From positions 225,780 through 289,779 of the forward strand of contig NZ_JAVHUW010000065.1 of assembly GCF_030954495.1 (NCBI RefSeq): DNA of 64,000 bases, given 5' to 3'. The notes under the pieces were generated by a model. It did no database searches. It saw only the letters and a list, made by a program, of their open reading frames with translations, and had not been told where the DNA came from. Origin of the DNA: Candidatus Desulfosporosinus nitrosoreducens. Its GTDB lineage: Bacteria > Bacillota > Desulfitobacteriia > Desulfitobacteriales > Desulfitobacteriaceae. The stretch's first letter is position 1, and each line of letters starts with the position of its first letter. Shown one piece after another: positions 16,048 to 24,808 of this stretch. The position numbers and the translations under genes are program-made.

Positions 16048-17226
16048 ATGCATGCAGTGAGAAACATCAGATTATGTACGAAAGATTGTCTCTGCCTATA
16101 TGTTTGCCCTACAGGAGCAACCGATACCGAAACGGGTCAGATTGATGCTTTAAAATGTCTGAAGGGCTGCCGCGCCTGTGTTGATGCCTGCCCATCCCAT
16201 GCGATTTCCCTGATTCCGGAGGATTTTCCGCCTCAGCAGGAAAAAACGGAGGCAGTTAAAAAAGTCTTGCTTTCCTTGGCCGAAAGCAAGACAAAACAGG
16301 AAAAGATAGCCGCCGGCATTGTGCAAACCTCCGCTAACCCTATTTTGAGCCGGTTTGCCCAAGCTCTGAGTACATCAAATAGAATTATGGCGGAAGATCT
16401 TCTCCGGGAAGCCGGCTATATGCTTCCCCAGAGTCAGAACGTTCAGGACCTTCTTCAATCCTTGCTGAATGCCTCACAGCCGGAAGATTTCCCGGCAGAC
16501 GCTGTCGAAAGGTTATTGGAGATACTTAAAAATAAGAAAGTTAAAGTTCAGGAGGAGAAAAAAATGGCTAAATATCGTTGTTCCGTCTGCGGCTACATTC
16601 ACGAGGGAGAATTAGCGGAAGGCTTTACATGCCCGAGATGCAAGCAGCCGGCTTCTGCCTTTGCAATCATCGAAGAGAAAGCTAAAGCCCTTAATTCCTA
16701 TGCCGGAACCAAAACCGAGAAGAATCTGCTGGAAGCTTTTGCGGGAGAAAGCCAGGCCAGGAATAAGTACACTTATTTTGCTTCGATCGCCCAAAGAGAG
16801 GGTTACGATCAGTTATCGGAAATCTTTTTGAAAACAGCGCGGAATGAACAGGAACATGCCCGTATTTGGTTTGAAGAACTGGGAAATCTGGGCAAGACGG
16901 CTGAGAATCTTTTACATGCGGCCGAAGGTGAAAATTATGAATGGACGGATATGTACGCAAGATTTGCCAAAGATGCCGATGCGGAAGGATTCGGAGAATT
17001 AGCCGCACGTTTTCGCAGGGTGGCGGCCATTGAGAAGGCCCATGAAGAGCGTTATCGCAGGTTATTGAAAAATGTGGAGATGCAGCAGGTGTTTGAAAAA
17101 GGTGAAGAAGCCATGTGGGAATGCCGTATCTGCGGGCATCTGGTCATGGGCAGGAAAGCTCCGGAAGTGTGTCCGGTATGTAAATATTCCCAGAGCTATT
17201 TTGAAGTAAGGAAAGAAAACTATTGA
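16048..17226 (+). CDS. Ferredoxin-rubrerythrin fusion protein
   Basis: A 392-residue multidomain redox protein. Residues 1-60 form a two-cluster ferredoxin-like domain (CTKDCLCLYVCPTGA and CLKGCRACVDACPSHA). A helical linker follows to about 170, then a rubredoxin domain (YRCSVCGYIHEGE, FTCPRCKQP), a diiron four-helix rubrerythrin domain (FAGESQARNKYTYF, ARNEQEHARIWFE, IEKAHEERY), and a final rubredoxin (WECRICGHLVMG, VCPVCKYS). It reduces hydrogen peroxide using electrons passed down its own Fe-S and iron centres. The ferredoxin fusion is unusual. A strong internal ribosome site at 16550 may also give a shorter reverse-rubrerythrin from Met173. Confidence 0.88.
   Translation: MHAVRNIRLCTKDCLCLYVCPTGATDTETGQIDALKCLKGCRACVDACPSHAISLIPEDFPPQQEKTEAVKKVLLSLAESKTKQEKIAAGIVQTSANPILSRFAQALSTSNRIMAEDLLREAGYMLPQSQNVQDLLQSLLNASQPEDFPADAVERLLEILKNKKVKVQEEKKMAKYRCSVCGYIHEGELAEGFTCPRCKQPASAFAIIEEKAKALNSYAGTKTEKNLLEAFAGESQARNKYTYFASIAQREGYDQLSEIFLKTARNEQEHARIWFEELGNLGKTAENLLHAAEGENYEWTDMYARFAKDADAEGFGELAARFRRVAAIEKAHEERYRRLLKNVEMQQVFEKGEEAMWECRICGHLVMGRKAPEVCPVCKYSQSYFEVRKENY
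16550..16566 (+). promoter_or_regulatory. Internal ribosome binding site and ATG
   Basis: AGGAGG followed eight bases later by ATG (16564) lies in frame inside the ferredoxin-rubrerythrin gene, exactly at the start of its rubredoxin domain. From there the protein would be a 220-residue stand-alone rubrerythrin with the usual MAKYRCSVCGY start. The site may be a relic of two genes that fused, or may still be used. Confidence 0.65.
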
Positions 17227-17289
17227 TGGTCATGATCTGAGACCGGTTTTTACTCCAAGAACTTACGGCATTTTTAGCTGCTTTTGTTG

Positions 17290-17328
17290 CCGCGGCTTTT
17301 TCCATAGGTAATGAATAAAGCAGGCAAT
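17290..17328 (+). pseudogene. Scrap of a flavin reductase 3' end
   Basis: The frame reads AAFSIGNE and stops. This matches the last residues of the 14458 gene (TAFSIGNGIK), and the bases around the stop codon also match 14995-15030. Together with the copied hairpin at 17344, this shows that a second flavin reductase once stood here or that the end was duplicated. Confidence 0.6.
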
Positions 17329-17343
17329 GGAGAATAACTAGCG

Positions 17344-17370
17344 GCCAGAGCGTCTTAGACGTTCTGGCTT
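17344..17370 (+). terminator. Duplicate of the 15105 terminator
   Basis: GCCAGAGCGTCT pairs with AGACGTTCTGGC (one G-T pair) around one base, followed by TTT. The sequence resembles that at 15105-15132. Confidence 0.65.
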
Positions 17371-17406
17371 TGCTATATGTGGCAAAAGACAGGCAGACTC
17401 AGATTA

Positions 17407-17440
17407 CGGACCAGACTCATCGGAGGCGGTCCGATTTTTT
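17407..17440 (+). terminator. Second terminator after the rubrerythrin operon
   Basis: CGGACC and GGTCCG form a stem followed by A and seven Ts. With the preceding hairpin it separates the oxidative-stress genes from the RNA-repair operon. The rest of the 17227-17565 gap is promoter territory for hen1. Confidence 0.7.
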
Positions 17441-17565
17441 TAGGGGGAGCAGCAGGGGCAGAGAATAGGGATCTTGGGCGTGGGGGGACTTGAAATAATG
17501 ATTTATGGAATGACGATTTATAGGGTATAATTGTATAAAATTCAAAAAGACAGGAGTTTGTTCAT

Positions 17566-19005
17566 GTGCAGCTAGCGCTAAAAGCGACGGGAGAAGGAGC
17601 TAAAATGCTTTCGTTTCTCTTGTCCAAGAATCCGCAAAATCTTTATGACCGAATGGAAAAGGGGCATCGCGTTCGTTTTACTTATACTGTCTTTAGTGAG
17701 TGTGAAGTCGAAGCTGTGATCTTTGTCACGCCCGATCCGGTTGAACTGGTTAAAAACAGCCCGGATACTTATGAAATTACTCAATATATCAATGACAGGG
17801 AATTTGTTGTCAGCAGTATTTTCTGCTCCCAGATTCGTTCGGCCCTGGGAACAGCTCTGAATGGCCGGCCCAAAGAAGAGTATCTGGAGTGGGCTAAACA
17901 TGCCTTTGACCTGACTGTTGGCTTTGGACCGGTGGCTACCGATTTGCCGGATGCTGCGCTTAAGCGAATGTTTGAACCGCTGGGTTATCAAATAGAAATT
18001 GAGCGGGGACAAGCCTCGTATCACTTCCAGCTCAAGGAGAGAAGCTCCGCCCGTTTTATACATTTACAGGGTAAGGAAACTGTTCAAAATGCTCTTAAAC
18101 ATCTCTTTGTGCTGATTCCGGTCCTGGATAATTACCGGCATTATTTTATCGATGAGCGTGAGATAGAAAAGCTGGAGCGATATGGGGAAGGATGGCTGGG
18201 CGGTCACCCCCTGAAGGAGCTGATTATTCAACGGACGCTGCGTTTTAGAGACTTGATTGAGCGGATGGAAGGGCATCTTGTCCAATCCAATCATCTTGAT
18301 CAACTCGATAATCCCGATAATCCCGTTCAAACAGAGGGTGACCATGAAGCTTTAACACCGGAACCTACTCTGAGCCCCCAACCTGTCGTCAGATTAAATG
18401 AGCTGCGCTATCAAAGGGTCGTTAAACTGGTGCAAAGTTTGCCGGCCAAAGAACGTATCGTTGATTTCGGGGCAGGGGAAGGCAAGTTGTCCGTCAGACT
18501 TGGCTTTATACCGGGTGTCAAAGAGATTTTAGCGGTGGAGCCGACAGAGAAGGAACAGCTCCGGGCCCTCAAACGCTTCTCAGAAGCGGGCCGCAAGGAG
18601 GGCTTTATGGCACCGACCCCGCTATGGGGCTCCTTATTTTATTTTGATGAGCAATTGTGTGCTAAAGATGTGATGATTCTCAATGAAGTCATCGAGCATA
18701 TTGACGAAGACCGCCTGCCGCGGGTGATGGACACCATCCTGGGCGGCTACAAGCCCAAGGTTTTAATTATTACAACTCCGAATGCAGAATATAACGCGGT
18801 TTATCAGATGGAAAACCAGGAGTTCCGCCATAAAGATCATCGTTTTGAGTGGAGCCGGGCTAAGTTTGCGGAGTGGGCCCATGCTTTGGCGGAGCACTAT
18901 TCCTATAAGGTCCGATTAGAGGGCATCGGCGCGGAAGCCGAAGGGTATGGTCATCCTTCACAAATAGCTATCTTCTCAGAACAAGGTGGAATGAAGAATG
19001 AGTAA
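17566..19005 (+). CDS. hen1: Bacterial Hen1 RNA 3'-terminal ribose 2'-O-methyltransferase
   Basis: A 479-residue protein of typical bacterial Hen1 length. The N-terminal half matches the Hen1-specific domain (FLLSKNPQNLYDR, then the FVVSSIFCSQIRSALGTALN patch). The C-terminal half is an AdoMet methyltransferase with IVDFGAGEGKLSVRL for cofactor binding and the manganese site LNEVIEHI plus a later His (FRHKDHRFEW). It marks the 3' end of cleaved RNA before Pnkp seals it, so the repaired site resists a second cut by ribotoxins. GTG start with AGGAG upstream. It overlaps pnkp by eight bases. Confidence 0.92.
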   Translation: MQLALKATGEGAKMLSFLLSKNPQNLYDRMEKGHRVRFTYTVFSECEVEAVIFVTPDPVELVKNSPDTYEITQYINDREFVVSSIFCSQIRSALGTALNGRPKEEYLEWAKHAFDLTVGFGPVATDLPDAALKRMFEPLGYQIEIERGQASYHFQLKERSSARFIHLQGKETVQNALKHLFVLIPVLDNYRHYFIDEREIEKLERYGEGWLGGHPLKELIIQRTLRFRDLIERMEGHLVQSNHLDQLDNPDNPVQTEGDHEALTPEPTLSPQPVVRLNELRYQRVVKLVQSLPAKERIVDFGAGEGKLSVRLGFIPGVKEILAVEPTEKEQLRALKRFSEAGRKEGFMAPTPLWGSLFYFDEQLCAKDVMILNEVIEHIDEDRLPRVMDTILGGYKPKVLIITTPNAEYNAVYQMENQEFRHKDHRFEWSRAKFAEWAHALAEHYSYKVRLEGIGAEAEGYGHPSQIAIFSEQGGMKNE

Positions 19006-21604
19006 AGAAATCAGAGTTCCTCACGCGGGAATCGTCTTGCTGGTGGGGCCGTCTAACAGCGGCAAAACGACCTTACTCAGGCGGTTGGTCAAACAGGGGA
19101 TTTTGCTGCCTTCAGAGATTGTCAGTTCGGATCAATTTAGGGTCCTGGTTGCCGATACGGAATTTATAAAACTTGATAAACGTTCTAAAGATGAGCAAGA
19201 CGTGCTTTATGCGGAGTACCAGTTGATTTCTCAAAAAGCCTTTGCAGCGATGGATTATCTCCTGGAGTCCCGCTGCGCTTTAGGCAAGCTGACTGTAGTA
19301 GACGCAACTCATCTTTGGCCGGAAGACAGGAAGAAGTACCTTGATCTGGCCCGGCGCAAACATGTTCCCATCATGGCTGTTGCCTTAGATATCGATGACC
19401 GGTTATTGTTCGAGCGGGACGAACACAGGGAGCAGCCCAGAGGACGGCAGCGGATCAAACAGCAAGTACGAACCTTCAAAAGTAATCTGCGTTCCCTGAA
19501 GACGGAGGGGTTTTCCGGTTCCTATATCTTAAACGAACAGGAAGCAGAAGAGGCGCGTTTTAGCCGCTTAACGAATCCGTTGCTCAAAGAGGTCGGGGCT
19601 GGTCTTGATTTTATCGGGGATATCCATGGCTGCTATAGCGAATTTCTGGCTTTGCTGGAGAAACTGGGATACCGGTCAGATGCAGAGGGAGTCTACACTC
19701 ATCCCCAAGGCCGCAAACTCGTATCGGTAGGGGATGTGCTCTCCAGGGGTCCGCGTAGTATTGACTGCCTCAAATTCTTTATTAAGCATGTAGAAAAGGG
19801 TTTAGCCTACATGGTCGACAGTAACCACGGCTGGAAGATTGCCCGCTGGCTGTCCGGCCGTAAGGTCGAATTAAGTCATGGGGATGAGCTGATTGCGGTC
19901 GAGTTTGCCGCTTATGAGCGGGAACACGGCCATGAAGCCGCGGCGGAATTGAAGGAAAACGTGAGAAGCCTGCTGCTAAGCGCACCTGCAAATTTAGTAT
20001 TTACGAGCAACGGCGTCAGAGTGGTTGTCGCAGTTCATGCCGGCATACGGGATCACTACATCGGCAAGGAATCCGAACAAATCAGCGACTTTTGCCGTTA
20101 TGGTGATACGGACGGTTTCGGAGAAAGCGGGAAGTCGGTGCGCAAAGACTGGTTTGTCAACCATGTATCGGGAGAAATGATTATCTGGGGGCATGACCCG
20201 CGGCCCCAGCCGATGGTGGTCAACAACACGATCAATATTGACCAGGGCGTCGTTTTCGGCGGCAGGTTAACCGCTTACCGTTACCCGGAAAAGACGTTTG
20301 CAGCGGTTGAAGCTCAGAGAGACTATGCCGAAGATCCGGAGAGCTTTCTGCAGCAATGGAAAAAAGAACGCTTTAATCCTCCCAATATCCGGAGTTTTCT
20401 CACCGGTTATTCCGTAATGACTGAAGATTATGGGGAAATTAAAATTCAGGCTGATTATGTAAAACCGGCGATTGAAACGGTTTCCCATTATACGGTCCCG
20501 CTGGAGGAACTGCCCTATATCCCTCCTACCATGAGTCCCGCTCCCGCTCCGTCGCCCTTGGATAATTATTTTGAACATCCGCGCGAGGCTTTTAATTACT
20601 ATCGGAGTCAGGGAATCACCACTATGATAGCGGAGAAGAAACATATGGGCAGCAGGGGGATTCTGCTTTTATTCAGAGATGAAGCAGATGCGCTCGTATA
20701 TGTCGGAAGACCGACGTTGGGAACTATTTATACCAGGACGGGCCGGGGGTTTTTTGAACAGGAGTTGTCACGGAAGATCATCGGGCAACTGAATAGAGAC
20801 CTGAAGCAGGGACAGTATTTTGCAAAATTCGACACGGATTTTGTGCTGTTGGATGCAGAGATTCTGCCTTGGAATTTAAAGGCCAAGGAGTTGATTAGCT
20901 CTCAGTACGCTCACGTTTCCGAAGCCGCTCTCTTGGACCGCCAAAAGCTTTTAGAAAAACTTGAGCTGGCCAGGCTGAACGGCTGGGAGGTTGACTCCTG
21001 GATCGGGGAGTTCCGGGGAAAGGTGGAGAATGCCCAAGTCTTTCGCGAAGTGTTTCAAAACTATTGCTGGGATACCCGGGGGGGTGAGGGAATCAAAATT
21101 GCGCCCTTTCATGTCCTGGCTCACCGGGGGCGGACCTATTTTGACCAATCTCACCTCTGGCATATGGAGCGGAATAAGGAGCTCGCCAAGCTGTCTTCTC
21201 TCTTGTTGGAGACTGAATACAAAGTTGTGACGGATGAAAAGTCTGAGCAGGAAGCCGTTCTCTGGTGGGAGGAAATGACGGCAAAGGGACATGAAGGTTT
21301 TGTGGTTAAGCCGGAAACCTTTATCGCCAGGAATGAAAAAGGCCGGCTGGTGCAACCGGCAATTAAAGTCCGCGGCCGGAAGTATCTGCATCTTATATAC
21401 GGCCTGGACTATTTGCAGCCTGAGAACCTGAGGCGCTTAAAGCAGCGCAATGTTAAACGTAAACAGCGTCATGCCCTGATGGAATTTGCTCTGGGAGCGG
21501 AAGCAGTCAGGCGTTTTGTCAATCGGGAGCCCCTCAGCCGGATTCATGAATGCGTGCTGGCAACCCTGGCTTTAGAAGCGGAGCCGGTTGATCCCAGGCT
21601 CTAA
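18998..21604 (+). CDS. pnkp: Polynucleotide kinase-phosphatase/ligase Pnkp
   Basis: An 868-residue RNA end-healing and sealing enzyme with three domains. The first is a P-loop 5' kinase (LVGPSNSGKTTL, residues 14-25). The second is a binuclear-metal 2',3' phosphatase (FIGDIHGCY near 204, then SVGDVLSRGPRS, SNHGWK and AVHAGI). The third is a ligase-like nucleotidyltransferase (KKHMGSRGI near 547, with the adenylated Lys). It partners Hen1 as the Pnkp/Hen1 RNA repair complex. Oddly, two phosphatase motifs differ from the common GDxVDRGP and GNH(D/E) forms (GDVLSRGP and SNHG), so phosphatase activity may be altered. ATG overlaps the hen1 stop. Confidence 0.92.
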   Translation: MSKEIRVPHAGIVLLVGPSNSGKTTLLRRLVKQGILLPSEIVSSDQFRVLVADTEFIKLDKRSKDEQDVLYAEYQLISQKAFAAMDYLLESRCALGKLTVVDATHLWPEDRKKYLDLARRKHVPIMAVALDIDDRLLFERDEHREQPRGRQRIKQQVRTFKSNLRSLKTEGFSGSYILNEQEAEEARFSRLTNPLLKEVGAGLDFIGDIHGCYSEFLALLEKLGYRSDAEGVYTHPQGRKLVSVGDVLSRGPRSIDCLKFFIKHVEKGLAYMVDSNHGWKIARWLSGRKVELSHGDELIAVEFAAYEREHGHEAAAELKENVRSLLLSAPANLVFTSNGVRVVVAVHAGIRDHYIGKESEQISDFCRYGDTDGFGESGKSVRKDWFVNHVSGEMIIWGHDPRPQPMVVNNTINIDQGVVFGGRLTAYRYPEKTFAAVEAQRDYAEDPESFLQQWKKERFNPPNIRSFLTGYSVMTEDYGEIKIQADYVKPAIETVSHYTVPLEELPYIPPTMSPAPAPSPLDNYFEHPREAFNYYRSQGITTMIAEKKHMGSRGILLLFRDEADALVYVGRPTLGTIYTRTGRGFFEQELSRKIIGQLNRDLKQGQYFAKFDTDFVLLDAEILPWNLKAKELISSQYAHVSEAALLDRQKLLEKLELARLNGWEVDSWIGEFRGKVENAQVFREVFQNYCWDTRGGEGIKIAPFHVLAHRGRTYFDQSHLWHMERNKELAKLSSLLLETEYKVVTDEKSEQEAVLWWEEMTAKGHEGFVVKPETFIARNEKGRLVQPAIKVRGRKYLHLIYGLDYLQPENLRRLKQRNVKRKQRHALMEFALGAEAVRRFVNREPLSRIHECVLATLALEAEPVDPRL

Positions 21605-21666
21605 AAACCAGCTCTTTGAAGATTTCGGTTTAGCGGCCTTTATGAGGAAATTAAGGAGATGATGCA

Positions 21667-22416
21667 ATGGACGCCAACGGTATCAAGCAGTATATACGAT
21701 ATATCGAATTGGATAGAGAAAAAGTCCCGTCATTTTCCGAGTATCCTTTTAATCTGCCGGCGATTAAGAATTTACAGAGGTTATCCTTCCATCCGCAGGT
21801 CACCTTTATTGTCGGAGAAAATGGTTCCGGCAAGTCAACGATCCTGGAATCCATAGCCGTAGCCTATGGATTTAATGCTGAAGGCGGTACCAGGAATTTT
21901 AATTTTACGTCGAGAGCGACTCATTCCAAGCTCAATCATTATCTTAAAGTTGTCAGAGGCACCCAAAGGCCCCGGGATGGTTTCTTTTTAAGAGCGGAAA
22001 GCTTTTATAATTTTGCCTCAAACATAGATGACTTGGATTCGGAACCCGGCGGACCGCCAATCATTAAGTCTTACGGCGGTATATCGCTGCATGAGCAATC
22101 CCATGGCGAGTCATTTTTTGCCCTGTTTCAAAATAGGTTCGGCGGTAAAAGCCTGTACATTCTGGACGAACCTGAGGCGGCTTTATCGCCAACGCGGCAA
22201 ATGTCCATGCTTTCCATAATGCATGATTTAGTCGGGGAGGGGTCTCAGTTTATTATTGCCACTCATTCCCCCATAATCATGGCCTATCCCCAGGCCCGGA
22301 TATACGAAATTAAAGAAGGAATTGAAGTTGTAAAGTATGAGGATACCGAACATTATCAGGTCACGCGTGCTTTTATCAATAACCCTAAGAAGATGCTAAG
22401 AGAACTGCTGGAATAA
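21667..22416 (+). CDS. AAA/ABC-type ATPase next to the RNA repair genes
   Basis: A 249-residue single-domain ATPase of the AAA_21/SMC-like type: Walker A IVGENGSGKST (about 55-65), ABC-like signature SHGESFFALF, Walker B SLYILDEPEAALSP and a switch His in FIIATHSPIIM. There is no coiled coil or nuclease domain. AAGGAG sits well before the ATG. It lies 62 bases after pnkp on the same strand. Cotranscription is likely, but the ATPase is not part of the known Pnkp/Hen1 complex. Related ATPases occur alone in many genomes with no known substrate. Confidence 0.8.
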   Translation: MDANGIKQYIRYIELDREKVPSFSEYPFNLPAIKNLQRLSFHPQVTFIVGENGSGKSTILESIAVAYGFNAEGGTRNFNFTSRATHSKLNHYLKVVRGTQRPRDGFFLRAESFYNFASNIDDLDSEPGGPPIIKSYGGISLHEQSHGESFFALFQNRFGGKSLYILDEPEAALSPTRQMSMLSIMHDLVGEGSQFIIATHSPIIMAYPQARIYEIKEGIEVVKYEDTEHYQVTRAFINNPKKMLRELLE

Positions 22417-22763
22417 TGGGAAGGAGTCAGTTCGCGGTTCACAGAAGTAAGCTGCGACTACAGACATTTGGCATCAGCAAAGGTACATATAAAGACTGTC
22501 CTGGTAGGCGGAGGAAGTTTGGCAAAACAATCTTTTTCAATCCTGTCAGCGGGCCTCTGTCAGACTGGACTCCTATTGGGCTATCCGTCAGGGAAATTGC
22601 CGAGCTGAAAAAACAGAGACGAAACCTCCAGCAATAAGTCCCTTTTTGCTGGAAAGAGAAGATGGAAGTTCGATTATGAAACATGGAGTCAAAGGATCTT
22701 GTAAAAAGGTTATTGACTTTTTTAGATGAATAAACTACAATAGCAAAAATTAAAAATATTAAA
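22417..22763. other. Gene-free gap
   Basis: The stretch between the ATPase gene and the T-box leader holds short open frames without ribosome sites or recognisable protein. A promoter for the T-box transcript should lie near its right end; TTGACT at about 22712 could be its -35 box. Confidence 0.4.
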
Positions 22764-23021
22764 GCAATGAAGAAAAAGAGTACTTGTTTTCGGATGGCAG
22801 AGAGAAGATGACCGGTGAAAATCTTCGTGAAGAAAACAGGGAAGCCATTTCTGAGCTGTTTGGCCGAATGTGATATCTGTCCAGTAAGCTTTACCGGAGT
22901 TCCGACCGTTATAACGGAAGCGGCATTTTGTGCCGGCAGAGAGCAGAGTAACCTCTGAATTTAGGTGGTAACACGGATTTGCCAATTCGCCCTAAGCTGA
23001 TTAAGTCAGCTTAGGGCTTTT
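22764..23021 (+). promoter_or_regulatory. T-box leader, alanine specifier
   Basis: The conserved T-box (AGGTGGTAACACGG, 22963-22976) precedes a strong terminator. Upstream, a Stem I can be drawn: AGTA at 22779, CTTGTTTTC paired with GAAAACAGG, AGAGAG, a distal ACCGGTG loop, and then GAA-GCC-A with GCC at 22844-22846 in the specifier position. GCC is an alanine codon. The UGGU of the T-box fits the A discriminator base of tRNA-Ala. Uncharged tRNA-Ala would favour read-through into the aminotransferase gene. The specifier assignment is by eye. Confidence 0.8.
22989..23021 (+). terminator. T-box-controlled terminator
   Basis: GCCCTAAGCTGA and TCAGCTTAGGGC form a perfect 12-bp stem with a 5-base loop, then four Ts. 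The competing antiterminator would use the T-box sequence just upstream. Confidence 0.85.
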
Positions 23022-23159
23022 ATTTTGGGCTTTAGCCTCTTGAGGAAGCCAATCAAAGCTGCCTTGCCGTTAAAGCAGAGAGTTGTGTAAGTTCCTGAAT
23101 TACAAATAAAGCCATCCGTTAAGCAGATGGCAAAAATTTTGGAAAGCGGTGATTTTTTA

Positions 23160-24377
23160 ATGAGAACATTTACTATGTCAAAAAAGCTGGATTATGTCTG
23201 CTATGATGTGCGCGGGCCCGTGCTCGAGGAAGCGGAGCGCATGCGCAGTCAAGGCGTGGATATTTTGAGTTTAAATATCGGCAACCCGGCTCCTTTTGGA
23301 TTTGAGGCCCCTCAAGAAATCATTCACAAGATGACGGAAAATCTGCACAAGGCGGAAGGATATTCGGACTCCAAGGGTATTCTCTCAGCCCGTGAAGCCA
23401 TCGTCGATTACTGTGATTTCAAAAAAATACCGCAAGTCGGAGTCAACGATGTCTATACCGGCAATGGTGTCAGTGAGTTAATCCTTATGGCCATGCAGGG
23501 ACTTCTCGACAACGGAGATGAGATTCTCCTTCCCTCGCCCGATTATCCGCTGTGGACGGCGGCTGTCACTCTGGCGGGGGGAAAAGCTGTCCATTATATC
23601 TGCGATGAGCAGTCCGAATGGTATCCGGATATCCAGGATATACGCAGAAAAATAACCTCAAAGACGAAGGGTATCGTTGTCATCAATCCCAACAATCCGA
23701 CCGGTGCATTATATTCAACCGAATTATTGCAGCAGATTGTAGAACTTGCCCGGCAGCACAGTCTGATTATTTTCTCTGACGAAATATATGACCGTCTGGT
23801 GATGGACGGCAATCAGCACACATCCATCGCTTCCTTGGCTCCCGATTTATTTATTGTAACCTTGAACGGCCTTTCCAAATCCCATAAGATCGCCGGATTC
23901 CGCTGCGGCTGGATGTGCTTAAGCGGAGACAAGTCACAGGCGCGTGGCTATATTGATGGCTTAAACATTCTCTCATCCATGCGGTTGTGTTCAAATGTAC
24001 AATCCCAATACGTCATTAAAACAGCCCTGGCGGACATCGATAAATGCGACGACACCCTTTTACCCGGAGGACGGATCTATGAGCAGCGCGAATATATCGT
24101 CAATACCTTAAACAATATTCCGGGTCTGCAGGTGTTTAAGCCTAAAGCGGCCTTCTATGTCTTCCCCCGGATCGATACCAAGCGGTTCAACATCACGGAT
24201 GATGAAAAATTTATCCTGGACTTCCTGCATGAAAAACATATCCTCATGGTCCATGGGCGGGGATTTAACTGGCAATTGCCGGATCATTTCCGTATCGTAT
24301 ATTTGCCAAAAATTGAGGAATTGAAAATTGCCTGTGAGCGCCTGGGGGATTTCCTGGAGGGGTACCAGCAGGCCTGA
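23160..24377 (+). CDS. Aminotransferase class I/II (AlaA-like), T-box regulated
   Basis: A 405-residue PLP-dependent aminotransferase. It has the family landmarks NIGNPAPFGFEAP, GNGVSELILMAMQGL, the NPNNPTGALYS loop, SDEIYDRL, and the PLP lysine in LNGLSKSHKIAGFRCGWM. The start at 23160 is preferred over 23127 because relatives begin with this MRTF-type sequence. It resembles AlaA, which makes alanine from pyruvate and glutamate. The alanine-specific T-box in front agrees with a role in alanine supply. Alternatives are other broad-range transaminases of the same subfamily. Confidence 0.85.
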   Translation: MRTFTMSKKLDYVCYDVRGPVLEEAERMRSQGVDILSLNIGNPAPFGFEAPQEIIHKMTENLHKAEGYSDSKGILSAREAIVDYCDFKKIPQVGVNDVYTGNGVSELILMAMQGLLDNGDEILLPSPDYPLWTAAVTLAGGKAVHYICDEQSEWYPDIQDIRRKITSKTKGIVVINPNNPTGALYSTELLQQIVELARQHSLIIFSDEIYDRLVMDGNQHTSIASLAPDLFIVTLNGLSKSHKIAGFRCGWMCLSGDKSQARGYIDGLNILSSMRLCSNVQSQYVIKTALADIDKCDDTLLPGGRIYEQREYIVNTLNNIPGLQVFKPKAAFYVFPRIDTKRFNITDDEKFILDFLHEKHILMVHGRGFNWQLPDHFRIVYLPKIEELKIACERLGDFLEGYQQA

Positions 24378-24808
24378 TTGGCATGAGATTTTTGTTTGAT
24401 GAGATAGTAAAGAAGAAAGCAAAAGAGAAAATAAACATGAAGCAATTGCGACTTTGTGCAAGTCTTCCGGTGAGCCTATGTATTATACGAAAAATGGCGA
24501 GGTGTGATCTCGTGGTCATGAATATAGGGGCGTTTTACCAGTCGCAAAAGAAATGCTGAAACTGTGCGAAGAACTGCTGCTGTTGAGGAAGACCGTCTGC
24601 TGGATGTGCCGAAGTGTCACTGGATGAAATGGACAGCTGTCTGGAGAGCATTATTGATGAGGTAAAACATAGAAAAGAAGTGACAATTATAGTGGGATTG
24701 TGTTTGTGCGTGCTCGTCAGATGATGGCGGGCATGTCTCGGCAAGAATACCAACAAGTTCGCCGATTCTTAACGAACAACGAATAAAAGCATCTAAAGGA
24801 GCCCGATC
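24378..24808. other. Degenerate-looking gap
   Basis: No intact gene. Short frames on the plus strand around 24618-24720 look protein-like (for example SLDEMDSCLESIIDEVKHRK) but break soon and lack starts. I read this as decayed coding DNA of unknown origin. Confidence 0.35.
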
